Origin: Paracyclopina nana
Lineage: Eukaryota > Arthropoda > Copepoda > Cyclopoida > Cyclopettidae
Length of the DNA: 64,000 bases
Direction: 5' to 3'
NCBI GenBank assembly: GCA_019096065.1
Contig: JAGUCH010000002.1
Span: 9,064,501-9,128,500, forward strand
Shown here: one piece after another, positions 38,601-47,988 of the stretch
Layout of the letters: each line of letters opens with the position of its first letter
Numbering within the stretch: the stretch's first letter is position 1
Program-made: the position numbers and the translations under genes
The notes under the pieces: model-generated
Seen by the model: only the letters and a program-made list of their open reading frames with translations
Told to the model about the DNA's origin: nothing
The model's database searches: none

Positions 38601-40295
38601 CCGGGCAAGTACCAAAGGCTGTTCAACGAAATGCAGCAGCTCATGGACCCCAGCCGTAACATGAGCCGGTACAGGAATTTGGTCAACGGAGAGGATGTGC
38701 AGCCTCCGATCGTACCGTTCTACCCAGTGGTCAAGAAAGATCTCACCTTCATCCACCTGGCCAACGATTCTACCGTCGACGGACTAGTCAATTTCGAAAA
38801 GCTGAGAATGGTTGCAAAAGAGGTGCGCAGCCTCATCAACATGTGTTCAGCTCCACTTGACCTCTTCTCGATGCTGGAGCTCGGAGGCCAGCAGCCGTCC
38901 AACGCAATGGTGGCCATGAACCAGTTGAGTACTGGAGGGCAAAATCTAGCCAACGTGAACCGAAGACGAAAAAAGCCTCAGGGATTGCCAAATCCCAAAA
39001 GAATGTTCGAAGAGGTACGTACTTGAGCACTTAGAGAAAACGTCGCATGCTTAGTGATTGTTCATAATTTTTTTGTACAGGCACAAATGGTTAGACGAGT
39101 GAAGGCATACCTCAAGAATATGAAAGTGATCACAGATGAAGAAAAGCTCCTAGCTATGTCGATGGAATGCGAGCCTCCAGTCGGAGGCTCTCAAATTACT
39201 CAACCTTCGGTAGGACTTTCATCATCAGAGTAATTGACAAAAATGCTCACAGCGTTTCATGTTGCCTTTTTACAGCTAAGGAAGCGTAATCCGAGTCCTA
39301 CTCCCTCAGCCATCAGCAGTAGTTCGTCGGCCCTGTCAGCAACTAACAATGGTGGAGGTAGACCACCGGCCACGAGTGGCCTTCCAAGAAGCCTGTCGCC
39401 AGTACCACCGAAATTTGGTAAATAGCAAAAAAAATTTAATCAAGCCGCGGTTTTTTTTGGTCGTCCAAATATGGCAAATACGTATATTTGCCTTACATGC
39501 AGGTGCCGCTAGTCCGCAGGCGGTGAAGAAGCTCCTTTCGTTGAGCGAGTCTGGAAAAACGAGGCCAAAATTAGCATCACCAGGAGCCGCCTCTTCGGTC
39601 CCCCTTCCTCTGGCCTCGAATTCATCCGGGGGGAAAGCGAGCAAGGCCGCTGCGGTGGATCTGACAGCTGAGAGCAGCTCGGTGACCTCTCTGCCCACAA
39701 CTCGAAAAACCTATGCCAACAACAATAACCAACTTAATTCAGGTATTATTGAGCATTAATAATTAAAGACGTACTGCACCCAAGTCAGCACTTTCTCCAT
39801 GCAACTTACTAAAGACCCGCTTGCTAAAGGCTCTGTGACGTCGAACGACAGTGGCTTGGGATTTTACGATAGCTTCAGCAACCATCACAATACGAATGCT
39901 GACCATGCACAACGGCACCAATCTCGCACACAAAGGCCGCTGCCTCCTCACAGCAGTCGACACCGTGAGTATTTAGAGTCACGCCACGCTACTTCCCACA
40001 AACTGAAGCACCGTTCACTAAATAGGCCTCAAGGTAGGCAGCAGTCCGCGGGTGGCTGTTCACCATGCGATACCCGCAGAGGTCGTGCACCGTAGTAACA
40101 TAAGCGGGGACCACAGTATCATGATCAACAACCGGCTCATTTTGAACTCCAAGCCTCATGCAATTCGCAAGACTGTCTATTACAATCCTGAAGAGGGTAC
40201 TACCAACTAGCGATCCTACCAGCTCTGCTGAACTGATTTCTCATGTCTTATTTTTGTTCATTGCAGATGATGAGACTCAAGTGTCAGCCGTTTAA
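13316..40295 (+). CDS. PDZ-GEF: PDZ-GEF (RAPGEF2/6-type Rap guanine nucleotide exchange factor)
   Basis: This protein would activate Rap GTPases at junctions and membranes (family knowledge). Exons: 13316-13417, 13490-13617, 14663-14746, 33011-33086, 33154-33372, 35968-37287, 37347-37901, 37965-39014, 39081-39209, 39276-39417, 39503-39742, 39785-39964, 40026-40196 and 40267-40295. All phases agree. Starting at ATG 13346 (GCCATGA context) it has 1464 residues, against 1499-1601 in human paralogues. Order: first cNMP-binding-like domain ([31 protein letters not shown]); second one at about 336-438 ([20 protein letters not shown]); RasGEF-N at about 470-580 ([14 protein letters not shown]); PDZ at about 585-665, split by an intron; Ras-association domain from about 819; catalytic RasGEF at about 912-1110 ([23 protein letters not shown]). 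It ends in the family PDZ ligand QVSAV. The exact N-terminus is uncertain: the first exon is open upstream to 13316 and may join an exon near 3952. The CNT and bZIP genes lie inside its 14747-33010 intron. Confidence 0.95.
18558..18713. mobile_element. Short MITE with 16-bp perfect terminal inverted repeats
   Basis: TAGCCCGGTTCCAACA at 18558-18573 is matched exactly by its reverse complement at 18698-18713. The similarity continues with mismatches to a shared ATCAGCA/TGCTGAT. The element is 156 bp, noncoding and flanked by TA, which fits a Tc1/mariner-type target. It lies in the PDZ-GEF intron. Confidence 0.7.
19709..19858. mobile_element. 150-bp hairpin MITE
   Basis: A 23-bp end starting TAGGATTATACACCTC (19709-19731) is perfectly matched in reverse complement at 19836-19858. 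The inverted match continues inward almost without break through GGATAACAC and ATTATTTTTTAGTATC, leaving only a short centre containing GAGTGAGCAGAGCGAACGAG. It is flanked by TA-rich DNA and is noncoding. Single-stranded, it would fold into one long hairpin. Confidence 0.75.
20168..20220 (+). repeat. tRNA-derived SINE-like promoter (A and B boxes)
   Basis: TGGCTCAGTGG (20168-20178) fits the RNA polymerase III A box. GGTTCGATTCT (20210-20220) fits the B box at normal tRNA spacing. The acceptor and T stems do not pair well, so it is not a working tRNA gene. It is more likely the head of a degenerate SINE extending towards about 20360. No oligo-A tail or target duplication could be fixed. Confidence 0.5.
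21869..22301. mobile_element. 433-bp nested fold-back element with ATAAT target duplication
   Basis: It starts GGCTCATTATCTTC and ends GATAATGAGCC, with ATAAT directly before (21864-21868) and directly after (22302-22306). Inside, four or more copies of a block containing CTTTGATCGT, GGTTGCGGTTGTTATC, TTCTTATTTACTGA and GAGGTTGCGATGTC alternate in orientation, so the whole is a nest of palindromes. It has no coding capacity. The TSD marks it as an inserted element; the internal alternation suggests repeated self-insertion or duplication of hairpin arms. Confidence 0.75.
25326..27460 (-). CDS. Concentrative nucleoside transporter (CNT, SLC28 family)
   Basis: Ion-coupled nucleoside uptake across the plasma membrane (family knowledge). 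Preferred exons, 5' to 3' on the minus strand: 27460-27455 (ATGGAG, then GTAAGT), 27236-26676, 26616-26170 and 26111-25326. All are in phase, giving 599 residues. An alternative start at 27299 reads through the second acceptor. Hydrophilic N-terminus, then many hydrophobic segments. Family signatures are clear: [33 protein letters not shown] with its Glu-Ser-x-Asn core, [45 protein letters not shown] and [14 protein letters not shown]. The human GQTEAPLLI is GQAMAPLLI here. The donor at 26169 (GTCTCA) is weak, but the join to PYLSG matches the family exactly. The gene lies wholly inside the large PDZ-GEF intron, antisense to it. The paralogue type (CNT1, 2 or 3) is not decidable. Confidence 0.93.
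27461..28968. promoter_or_regulatory. Divergent upstream region between CNT and the bZIP gene
   Basis: About 1.5 kb separates the two divergently transcribed nested genes. It holds a canonical E-box CACGTG at 27743-27748, the bipartite short-repeat array at 28030-28740, and a 200-bp GC-richer stretch just before the bZIP start that probably contains its transcription start. Promoters of both genes should lie here, but no TATA box could be fixed. Confidence 0.5.
28030..28740. repeat. Bipartite inverted array of CGCACATGAA-CTACA repeats
   Basis: On the left (28030-28250), words like CGCACATGGATCTACA, CGCACATGAACCTACA and GCACATGAAACTACA recur about every 30-40 bp. On the right (28575-28735) the same words appear reverse-complemented (TGTAGTTCATGTGCG, TGTAGATTCATGTGCGG, TGTAGTTTTATGTGCG). 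The centre (28316-28512) is an A-rich tandem array of a nine-base CCAAAAAGT-like unit. It is noncoding. It resembles a nonautonomous transposon with subterminal repeats, but its place about 230 bp before the bZIP start could give it a regulatory effect. Confidence 0.6.
28962..28991 (+). promoter_or_regulatory. Short upstream ORF overlapping the bZIP start
   Basis: An ATG at 28962 (context AAAATGT) opens a nine-codon frame ending at TGA 28989-28991. It is out of frame with, and overlaps, both candidate bZIP start codons (28969 and 28981). If translated it would lower initiation on the main frame. It could be an ordinary chance uORF. Confidence 0.4.
28969..30183 (+). CDS. PAR-type bZIP transcription factor (Pdp1/HLF/TEF-like), polyglutamine-rich
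   Basis: A nuclear DNA-binding regulator. The whole frame is one exon: no ATG lies further upstream before an in-frame stop at 28894. Starts at 28969 (404 residues) or 28981 (better context, CCCATGG; 400 residues). Residues 150-180 carry [14 protein letters not shown], the conserved acidic motif of PAR factors. Two polyglutamine tracts lie at about 187-206 and 226-245, encoded by mixed CAG/CAA. A proline run precedes the C-terminal bZIP (about 329-396: [26 protein letters not shown], then a leucine-type coiled coil ending LQKYE). The full PAR basic extension seen in vertebrate HLF is shortened. Pdp1, the CG7786/ces-2-like group and giant are all related, and I cannot choose between them. An intron-free frame inside a host intron could mean an old retrocopy, but divergence and the complete frame suggest a functional gene. 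Confidence 0.92.
30769..30774 (+). terminator. Polyadenylation signal of the bZIP gene
   Basis: AATAAA, 586 bp after the stop codon, is the first canonical signal downstream. The intervening 3' untranslated region contains a (TC)n run at about 30244-30259. Confidence 0.6.
30775..33010. other. Right part of the giant PDZ-GEF intron
   Basis: AT-rich DNA with no supported gene. A stretch at 31977-32160 has short protein-like frames in two phases broken by stops. It could be a decayed element but no family was recognised. A pyrimidine tract runs into the acceptor at 33010. Confidence 0.55.
33373..35967. other. PDZ-GEF intron of 2.6 kb
   Basis: Besides the tandem array at 34025-34945 it contains a direct repeat ACTATATCTCTTGAGA at about 35078 and 35152, and AT-rich DNA without a gene. 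Donor GTAATT at 33373 and acceptor TTTAG at 35967 join SQ to AGILNL in phase 0. Confidence 0.7.
34025..34945. repeat. Degenerate tandem repeat array, unit about 127-148 bp
   Basis: The word TTATTCGAATCCAAACTTG recurs at about 34126, 34271, 34398, 34546 and (as TTGTTCG...) 34728. Between them come, in the same order, CTTTCCTGTAGTC, CAAAATCGCCGGCTC, GAGTTGATTTC, GCAGCGCCGAGC, GTAGTC and GAGTTTTTGCCAAAGTC. Copies differ by indels, so spacing varies. It is GC-richer than its surroundings and lies inside the PDZ-GEF intron 33373-35967. Long open frames on the minus strand (KTSLDSNK repeated) follow from the repeat and are not called as genes. Confidence 0.8.
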
Positions 40296-41609
40296 CTAAA
40301 TGGAAATTTCGAAAGCTCAAGCTGTGATCGATGACGGTTCCGGTCAAGAATTACTCTCAAGTCAGGCTCGCTTCTAGTACACGAGGTGCCCTTCCATCTC
40401 TACAACATTATTTTTATCTTAAAACCTGTTCTAAATACACAAAGTTGAATGACAAAAATTACTGAATTGTTCCCTCATTTTTTAATTTGCGCATAATAGT
40501 CACATAACTGACACCAACAAAAACCTCCACATTTGACGAAATGTCCTGAGTTTCTGTGCTATCAAACACTTGATGGAAAACATGCTTTCTGGAAATTATG
40601 TTGCCCATGGCCATGCTACATTTCTTGTACTAGCAAGAAAAGCAAGCCGATTTTTCGTCATTTTTTCAACAAAATTTTACATGATGCAAGCATTTGCTAT
40701 ATGGGTATTACTTTATGAAATTGACTTCAAATATGTTCAGTTTGGGGCTCACTATAGTTTCTGATGCCCCAGCAAGCCGACAAATTATAAACTAGCAAAA
40801 AATGGTTTGGGATGTCCCCAGCCAGGCTCAAAAATCCAAAACTTAGAAAAAAATCCGTTTGAACAGATATGGTCACGGGATGTGTACCCTAGCTATAGCC
40901 TTTTTAAATTGAGGAACAATAGGTAAATAACTCAAGTTGCCGACTAGCAAATGTGTGCCGAAAAGATCCATAGGCCCTGTTCACCTGGACAGTCATTGGC
41001 AATATTACGGCCAAATATTACTGAAAATTGGCCAACTTACGCATTTTTACACTATTTTTCCGTTTTTGTTTAGCCACAATCGCCCTTATTAGGCAATTCA
41101 TGATAAGGCCATTTATTTTTTAACCTTTTTTTAGCTGCTGTTATGCGTTATAACTTTTGCATAATAACGTTCATAATAAGAAAGTGAACAGGCCCTTAGT
41201 GTGCCGTTTGACGAAAAAGCCGTAATTGTACGGTTGATGCGAGCGCGCACCAATTCTCAGCAAAATACAAGCATTTTTGCTTCATTGTTTATGCAGTGAA
41301 CCCGCCGCTAAGCCGACAAAAAGGATTGATCAATGAAAATATTGCTATATAAGCAGACTTTCCAAATTCTTGAGTTCCATGATTTCCTCACTTAGCAAGG
41401 CGCAAATTACGCGTATAATTTTTATCAGACATACTTTAAGTAAATGTATATTTGCCTGCTAGCACTGACATACATCTTCAGTAGGTAGCATGACTTAATT
41501 ATGCCTCTCTTAGCATTTGACCTCAACCTTACCGTAGTAGTGTGTAACATACAAGATAAGGAGCTAAGGTGTACGTAAGTAAGTATGCAATGAAGAGAAA
41601 AATATAAAG
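40296..41609. other. Intergenic stretch after PDZ-GEF
   Basis: It contains the 3' untranslated region of PDZ-GEF (no canonical AATAAA close to the stop) and a MITE-like element at 40971-41198. No gene was found. Confidence 0.6.
40971..41198. mobile_element. MITE-like element, about 225 bp
   Basis: GGCCCTGTTCAC at 40973-40984 faces GTGAACAGGCCC at 41184-41195 (11 of 12 positions complementary), with further partial matching outward (TAGGCC against GGCCCTTA). It is noncoding, with an AT-rich interior. No clear target duplication was seen. Confidence 0.55.
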
Positions 41610-42361
41610 CTAAAATCTTGAGCAGTCCCTGCTTTCGTACTGAGTGCACACGGCGTTCTTCGTATTCTCAGTGAATCCATTTTTGGCGGATAGTCCCGAC
41701 CCATCAACCAAATTCCTCAAATTGCAATAGTTCGTGCCCATGTCGAGGTAGGCATACCACAAGGCAGACGAGGAATAAGCCTAAAAATAACTGCAGTCAA
41801 TAATAACGTAGGTGGGGAAAAATTGAGGGAAATTTCCTTGCCTCAACTTGACATCTCCCACTTCCATGCGACTCAAATTTGAAAGTCAAATTATCCGTGT
41901 ATCGCTTGACAGGCGTCAGATGAGTGGCTGTGACTGTGCCTTTGTTGTCAGTGTTTTTAAACTAAAGAATGAGAAATATAGAGTAATAGTGGGAATATTA
42001 CTGCCACAAAGTTGCCATTTAGGCTACCTGATACAAACAATTTTGGCCGCATGGAAGCTGAGGGCATGAAGGTGAAACCTGACCGCAGTTAGCATCTCCT
42101 TCCCAAGCATTCATTTGGGCAATAAGCTGGCTCCTCACTACATCACAATCAAGGGGAAAAGACCTAGCAAAAAAAGATATTGAAGAGTGTCAAATGAGAA
42201 TCAATTAGAAATGCTACTAACCATTTGATGCGGCAAGATGCATGCCAAGGGTAGATGAAAAAGTTATTGGCAACATGGAAGATACAGAACAGCAAAAGAC
42301 ATGTGATTCCAAACAACATTTTGACTCCAGTGAAAGGCTTTCTCAATGCCAGAAGTTTCAT
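41610..42361 (-). CDS. Small secreted cysteine-rich protein, four exons
   Basis: Function unknown. Exons on the minus strand: 42361 (or ATG 42319) to 42222, 42163-42028, 41961-41842 and 41780-41610. Phases 2, 0 and 0 agree. From ATG 42319 there are 174 residues. A hydrophobic signal peptide (MLFGITCLLLFCIFHVA) precedes a mature part with ten cysteines: HASC, LDC, ANCG, PSC, LPCGQNCLY, GRC, NYCNL, VCTQ and RDC. Conserved-looking blocks are MNAWEGDANCG, ATHLTPVKRYTDNLTF and LWYAYLDMGTNYCNLRNL, which remind me of an insect-restricted secreted family I cannot name. The coherence of four exons, the signal peptide and the terminal stop make chance unlikely. The third donor appears to be GC (GAG|GCAAGG); a weak GT donor six bases earlier (CAA|GTTGAG) would also keep frame and remove two residues. 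Confidence 0.78.
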
Positions 42362-42494
42362 AAGCAAGTAACGCTGCTGTTACGCAACAGTAGATGCAGA
42401 AACTTGATCAAAAGTGCCAATTTGCAGCTTCCAGTCTGGACTCTGGAAGTGCAACGCTGACTTAGGAGCATAACAATGATTTTTTAATTGCGCT

Positions 42495-42868
42495 TTGCAA
42501 TTTTTTTTCTATCTAGACTATTCTTTGACTCCTTCCTTCGTAAAATTGAAGCCTCTAGCACCAGATGTATTAATAAATTTCACACTTGAATCACTAAATT
42601 TCTTTATGCGAGATAGTCTGCACTCACATAGGAGCTTTAACAACAGACTTCATCTCTCCAAAATCATAGAAGGCTTAGGAGAATTTGATGTCTTCTTTTA
42701 CTCTAAGCTATCTTGGAACGCCTATGTTTTATCTTGCGATCATAGAAAAGAAATACTGTCGCCTAATGCATTAACGAGCTTCAACACTACTTCTAAAAGC
42801 CTAAAAATGTATGCTGAGTATGCTATCGAAAATGATACAAATTATGGGAATATATAAATAAAAATAAA
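42495..42868 (+). other. Doubtful open frame with downstream poly(A) signals
   Basis: A 110-codon frame follows a good acceptor (TTTTTTTCTATCTAG, ending about 42515) and ends at 42857. Two overlapping AATAAA signals come directly after (42857-42868). This looks like a terminal exon, yet it has no recognisable domain and no upstream plus-strand exon could be linked. It may be a decayed gene end or an element fragment. Confidence 0.2.
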
Positions 42869-43469
42869 TCGAGACAAGGAAGATGTAAAATTGAGTAATA
42901 AGAGCTTCTAGCCATTTCTCTGCACGGCCACGATTATGACAGTTTTCTAGTCAATCACATACAAGGAACAACGTCCTTATTAAGTCCAGTATGAACTTTC
43001 ATTTTTCCGAATTAAAGGCCAATATAGAAATAGAGAACAACAACATTTGGAAGGTGAATTTTAAAGCTTGGATCGGAATGAAACGTACTGGAGATTACCT
43101 TGAAAGATTTCCGTGTTCGATCTCTTGAAAAAATAGCACATCAATAAAATGGTAGCAATAACGCAAATCGTGATTTTGGAGAGTACAACTAAAATTTTGA
43201 ATTTATGATTCAGTAAACCATCATGATTCATGGGAACTCAGCACTCAGCTGTCAGTTTTCAGTAGAATTCAAACTCAGTTTTAAAATGTTTACATTGGAG
43301 AAGTTATTACGTGTTCGTACACTGAAAAGAGCCAAATAAATCGTGAAAAAGTCACAATAGCTCTATTCAGGACGACAAATGCTGCATCTGATCCTATTGT
43401 TTTTCAGTGTTGCCGAAATCGCGTGGATAAATAAACAGTGACTGAGTTCGCGTAAAACCGAGTCCCAAG

Positions 43470-46400
43470 ATGTCGACAATCAGAGGAGGTCGACTCCTTG
43501 CGCATATTTTGAGTCGACGTTTGCTGCCTGCTCAAAGAGCAGGGCTGGCAACCGTTGTAGCGCCGATTCGGGTCAATGTTGCTGACAATGTCAAAATTCT
43601 AAGCCTCGGCGCCAACATGAAAAGGTTCAGCAGTAATTTGGGCATACAGATCAAAAAAACTAAAGATGAAGAAGAGGGCAGATACAACCAACCCCATTCA
43701 TCCCTGCAAGAGAGAATTGATGTCAAGTTGCATAACATAAATATGTATGCTCAAAGGACAGGGAGGGTTGCGGAAAAAGGAGTCTGCGAGATTTTGGATC
43801 TGATGGAAAAGAACGGTACATGCACCCCAAATCAGGCCCTTTTCACTCTCAGGTGTTGTGGTGGACTCCTAGTAGATGTGCCAAATATTGAGCGACAAGC
43901 TTTGGCCGATCGTCTGTGGAATTATGTCACCAAGTTCAAGGTTAAGCTGGCCGCTAGTCATTTCAATACGTTGCTCAAGGTCTACATTGACAACGAAAAC
44001 GACTTCTCTCCTCCTGATATTTTGGCCATGATGGATGAGCATGATGTGTCGCCAAATCGTGTGACTTTTCAACACCTTGTCACCAAATACTGCATGGTAC
44101 GTGCATGAGGAGTTTTTTCCTTCTAATTTGTTTTGGCCTCATATTAGTCTTTTTAGGATGGCGATATACCTAGCGCAACCACAATTCTCGAGCACATGAA
44201 GGAACTGGACATGCCTGTCAGCGAACAAGTGTTTCATGCTCTCATTTTTGGGCATGCTAAATTAGGAGACCTGGATGCGGCTGACCGGGTTCTTGAGATT
44301 ATGGGCGAGAACGGGCTTGGCATTGACCACTCGGCCTACGTAGCCAAATTGACTGGAATGATCCACTCTGGCCAGAACATTGAGGAAGTGAAAGCTGAAA
44401 TGATGAAGGCAATCAATAAGGGAATCTTTTTTGATGATCACGACTACTTCCATCTCATAATTGCTTGTTGCAAAAAAGGCCACACTGAAGCTGCAAAGAG
44501 TTTTGCCGAACAACTTCCGAGGAAAACTGGCTACTTTCAAGTCATGAGGAATAACATTCCTCAAATAATTCAGTTCGGAAATGAGGATCTTGCTTTGGCT
44601 ATGTTGTCCCACTTTGAAGCTGGACCCATGAGCACAATCAAAAACCCTGACAACTCGACGAATGAATATGGCCTGTTTTTCCTAAAAATAATGGTCGTCA
44701 GCAAGTACACTCCAGCTCAAGTATTGGACAACCTGGAGAAAATGAATAAGCCCGAGGAACATCTGAAAGTTGTTTTAAGAAAACTCGTTGAAATTTACAT
44801 CATGAATGGGAAGTTTGACGAAGGAAAAGAATTTCTCGAAGCTGCCCGGGCCAGGTATGGCAGCTCGTTGATCAAGCTGGATGGGCCAGAATTTATTCGT
44901 ACTATTCGAATTCACTGTAATCGAAATTACGATGATGCAGAGGATGTTCAAAAGTTTGTGGCTAACATGATCGAAATGGGCGTCAATGTCCCCATTTATC
45001 TGTTATGCGATACCCTCATCCCATCTTTACTAGCTACCAAAGATCTGTTGTTAGCCAATCTGCGTTCATTCTATGATGAAGTCAAAGAATTCCCTCATGC
45101 TCCGTCGTGGGGACATTTTTCTGCGTCAGCCATCATGCATATGCTCAACCAAGATTCACACGAAGAATTCGCCAAAGTAGTTTGGTTCATCAATGTCAAC
45201 AATTACAGACAACTGTTTCCAATGGCCTGGAAGAACTCTCTCGCGAGGAACTATTTGATAACCAAGGACTTGGATTCGCTAATGGCGATATATTTTGCTG
45301 TAGGTCCTCTCAAGAGTGATAGTCAGGGGAAGACGTCCGAGTCGTTGTTCAAGTCTTTGGTGTACATCCATAGTGAGGCACACAGATATGTGAATGATCG
45401 GAGTGCTGATGAGGTCCTGGATGAAGTGTTGAAGAAAATGATTGAGCTGGATTTTGGCATACCACCATCAGTGGCCGCAGAACTTAAGAATATCGTGCAA
45501 AGTGAAGAGATTGTAGGTCGCATCGATAGGCTGAAAGACAACTTTGAAAAGTTGGGCGAACTTTGGACGCCAGAGAAAATTGAAGAATGCGGTCGCAAGT
45601 TCAAGGAAAGCAACTTTGAAAAAGTCGGAGGACTTGCTGCAAAGCAACCTAAAAGAAGAATGAGAAGAGACACCTTTGATCCCTCGTCATCTGACATGCC
45701 AACACGGGCCGCAGCTTCTAAAATGATGGATACTTATTTGAAAAACAAGCAATTTGACAAGCTGTACGAACTGAGAGAAAAGATGTCTGCAGGATCGGCG
45801 CAACCTTTCTTTTTCAAACCAACCATTGTCCACGCTCTGATCATGGAGAAATTCAAGGAAACCGGAGATGCTGTCCAAGCCGTGGAAGAGGTCATCGCAA
45901 ATGCGGAACTAGATAAGAACAGCTCCAAGAGTTTGTACGTGACCACCTTTTTGGAAATTGCCGAAGAGCTGATCCAAAAAAATCAGCTTGATGAGTGCTT
46001 ATCCTTCTTTAAGCTAATCAGCAAGTACGAGGATCAATTGATGTCAGAGTCCGCATTGTTTCATGTTAAACAGTTCGTCATTAATCTAACTACTAAAGTT
46101 GAGGATGCATCCGTCATCCAGCCAATTGTGGAGACGTTGGCTGATGTGCTCAAAATGCCAGAGATGAACTCGCTCGAAGGATTTAAGGTGCTGCACCTAC
46201 TCAAAAAAGGTGACCGGGAAGGTGCGTTGCAAGCTTTTGAGCAACTGGCTTCAGAAGACAAAAAGCTGTATTTTGTGCCTCATTTGACCAAAGAATTTGT
46301 GTCTTCTGAAGATAAGGAGCGAATGCAGCGAGTTCTCGACGCGTCCATCAAAGTCAAGGGCGAGGAAGTCTCGCTGTACAACTTCACTCGCATCTTCATC

Positions 46401-47501
46401 GAAATGGGCCGAAAAAACCAGGCTCGAAAACTGATGCAAACGCCGGGGCTGCGCTACAATGATCGAGTTGCAGCCGCAATTTGCCATCGCTTGAAAGCAA
46501 ATCCCGAGGGCTGTGAGGAGTTTGCCAAGCTGTGCTTGCCACTCTTTGGCAGTGACAAAAACTTTTTGTTCGATATCCTCCTCAATGCAAGTATCACGGA
46601 TGCGAATCGAATCGAAGAAGTGTGGGAGCTCATGCAGGAGATGAACTACTTCCCCAATGATGCCATTCTGGAAAAGATGGCCGGCATTTTCAAGAAGCAC
46701 GGCAAAGAGGTGCCATTTGATGCTCCCAATATTAGCAAAGAAGTGACCTCGGCTGTCAACTCACTAACTTCGCCAATCACGTTGGCGTTCAACCAGCACA
46801 TTGCCATCGGAAGCTTTCAACAGGCTGCGAAAGACTTCCAAGAGGCCATCGATGCTCAAGTGGTCGCACCTAGAATGGTCTTGGACATGATCAAAGCCAT
46901 GCAACGCCAGTCGAATTTCCGCTTCTTTGAGCCTTTTGTCAAATCAATTGCAGCATCCCGGGACCGCAAACTCAGAGACAAGTTACATAAGGAGCTGGAC
47001 AAAGTGAGCCTTAGCGTTCTCAATGCAGTTGATCTTTCAGAGGAAGAAAAGAAGTTCCTCTCATGGAATTCTTGCTTGGCTGAGGAAACCTTTAACAGGA
47101 ATGGCAAGAACAAAAGTGCAATCGATTCTATCGATGATTCGCAGTTACCGTATCTGAATCATAGCCGTATTCAAAAAATGGTGAGCAGCATTGATGTGGC
47201 GCAGGCTTTTGCCGAAAAAGCAGACAGGGCTCAAAACGGCCTGTTCATCTCAAAATTATTCATCACATGCGTCGCCAAGGACCTTCATTCTATTGCCGAA
47301 GAGCTGACTCGCTCTGCTAGCTTCAACATCGATACCACGATTGATGTGATAAATGGGCTGCAACATAGGACTAGATCACAAAGAATTGAGGCATTGCTTC
47401 AATTCTCAAAGTCACACAAGCTGAGCGATGAGCTCGTGGAAAAAGTGGAATCCCTAAGGAGTGTGAGACCAGTTGAAGACTTGCCGACGGTCCCTCAATA
47501 A
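43470..47501 (+). CDS. bsf: LRPPRC / bicoid stability factor-like PPR protein
   Basis: A mitochondrial RNA-binding protein that stabilises mitochondrial mRNAs and supports their polyadenylation and translation (family knowledge). Two exons, 43470-44096 and 44157-47501, join in phase 0 (KYCM|DGDIP) across a 60-bp intron, giving 1323 residues (human LRPPRC 1394). The N-terminus is basic and hydroxylated (MSTIRGGRLLAHILSRRLLP), fitting a mitochondrial presequence. Repeated PPR helices are evident, for example VTFQHLVTKYC, SEQVFHALIFGHAKLGDLDAA and VFHALIFGH, with the strongest resemblance to LRPPRC around residues 195-260. ATG context is CAAGATG. The next gene begins 79 bp after the stop. Confidence 0.95.
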
Positions 47502-47580
47502 AAGGATTATGTCGCATAGCTTTTCTTGTCGTGAACTAAAATACTGTGTTTTTGCAGCTGTGCTTGAATTGCAAACAAAT

Positions 47581-47988
47581 ATGGCAAGATTTCTAAAACC
47601 CGCTGCGTCTGGTCTTTTCAACAATTCTTTGCGAAGGCTACTATGCTCCACCACCATGACGTACGAGGAATTCGAGGCACATCGCCGACGCGGCTCTTTC
47701 ATAGTTGATGTACGTGAGCCCAAGGAACTTGACCAGCTTGGCGAAGTCCCAGGAGCTGTGAACATTCCTTTGGGCTACGTTGAAAAAGCCTTTGCTATGG
47801 AAAAGGCCGAATTTAAGGCAATCATTGGCGCAAGAAAACCAGAAAAGGAGGATACAGTTGTATTTCTATGCATGAAAGGAATACGCGCAAAGACGGCTAA
47901 AGAAGCCGTAGAAGCCAAGTTTGGCTTTAAGAACAGTACGTATTACTCTGGCAGCTTTGCTGAGTGGACATCTAAGCAGGAGGGTTAA
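47581..47988 (+). CDS. Single-domain rhodanese (thiosulfate sulfurtransferase-like)
   Basis: A sulfur-transfer enzyme of 135 residues. A basic, hydroxylated N-terminus (MARFLKPAASGLF, LRRLLCST) suggests mitochondrial import. The domain spans about 26-132, with DVREPKEL, GAVNIPLG and the active-site loop CMKGIR (Cys97, ending in Arg102), then the conserved YYSGSFAEW. It resembles TSTD1/TSTD3-type proteins. A pyrimidine-rich stretch ending TTTTTGCAG lies 36-46 bp before the ATG, which reads as a splice acceptor. The gene may therefore have a 5' untranslated intron or be spliced from a transcript shared with LRPPRC. The last 17 coding bases overlap the end of the FBXO22-like gene on the other strand. 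Confidence 0.9.
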   Translation: MARFLKPAASGLFNNSLRRLLCSTTMTYEEFEAHRRRGSFIVDVREPKELDQLGEVPGAVNIPLGYVEKAFAMEKAEFKAIIGARKPEKEDTVVFLCMKGIRAKTAKEAVEAKFGFKNSTYYSGSFAEWTSKQEG

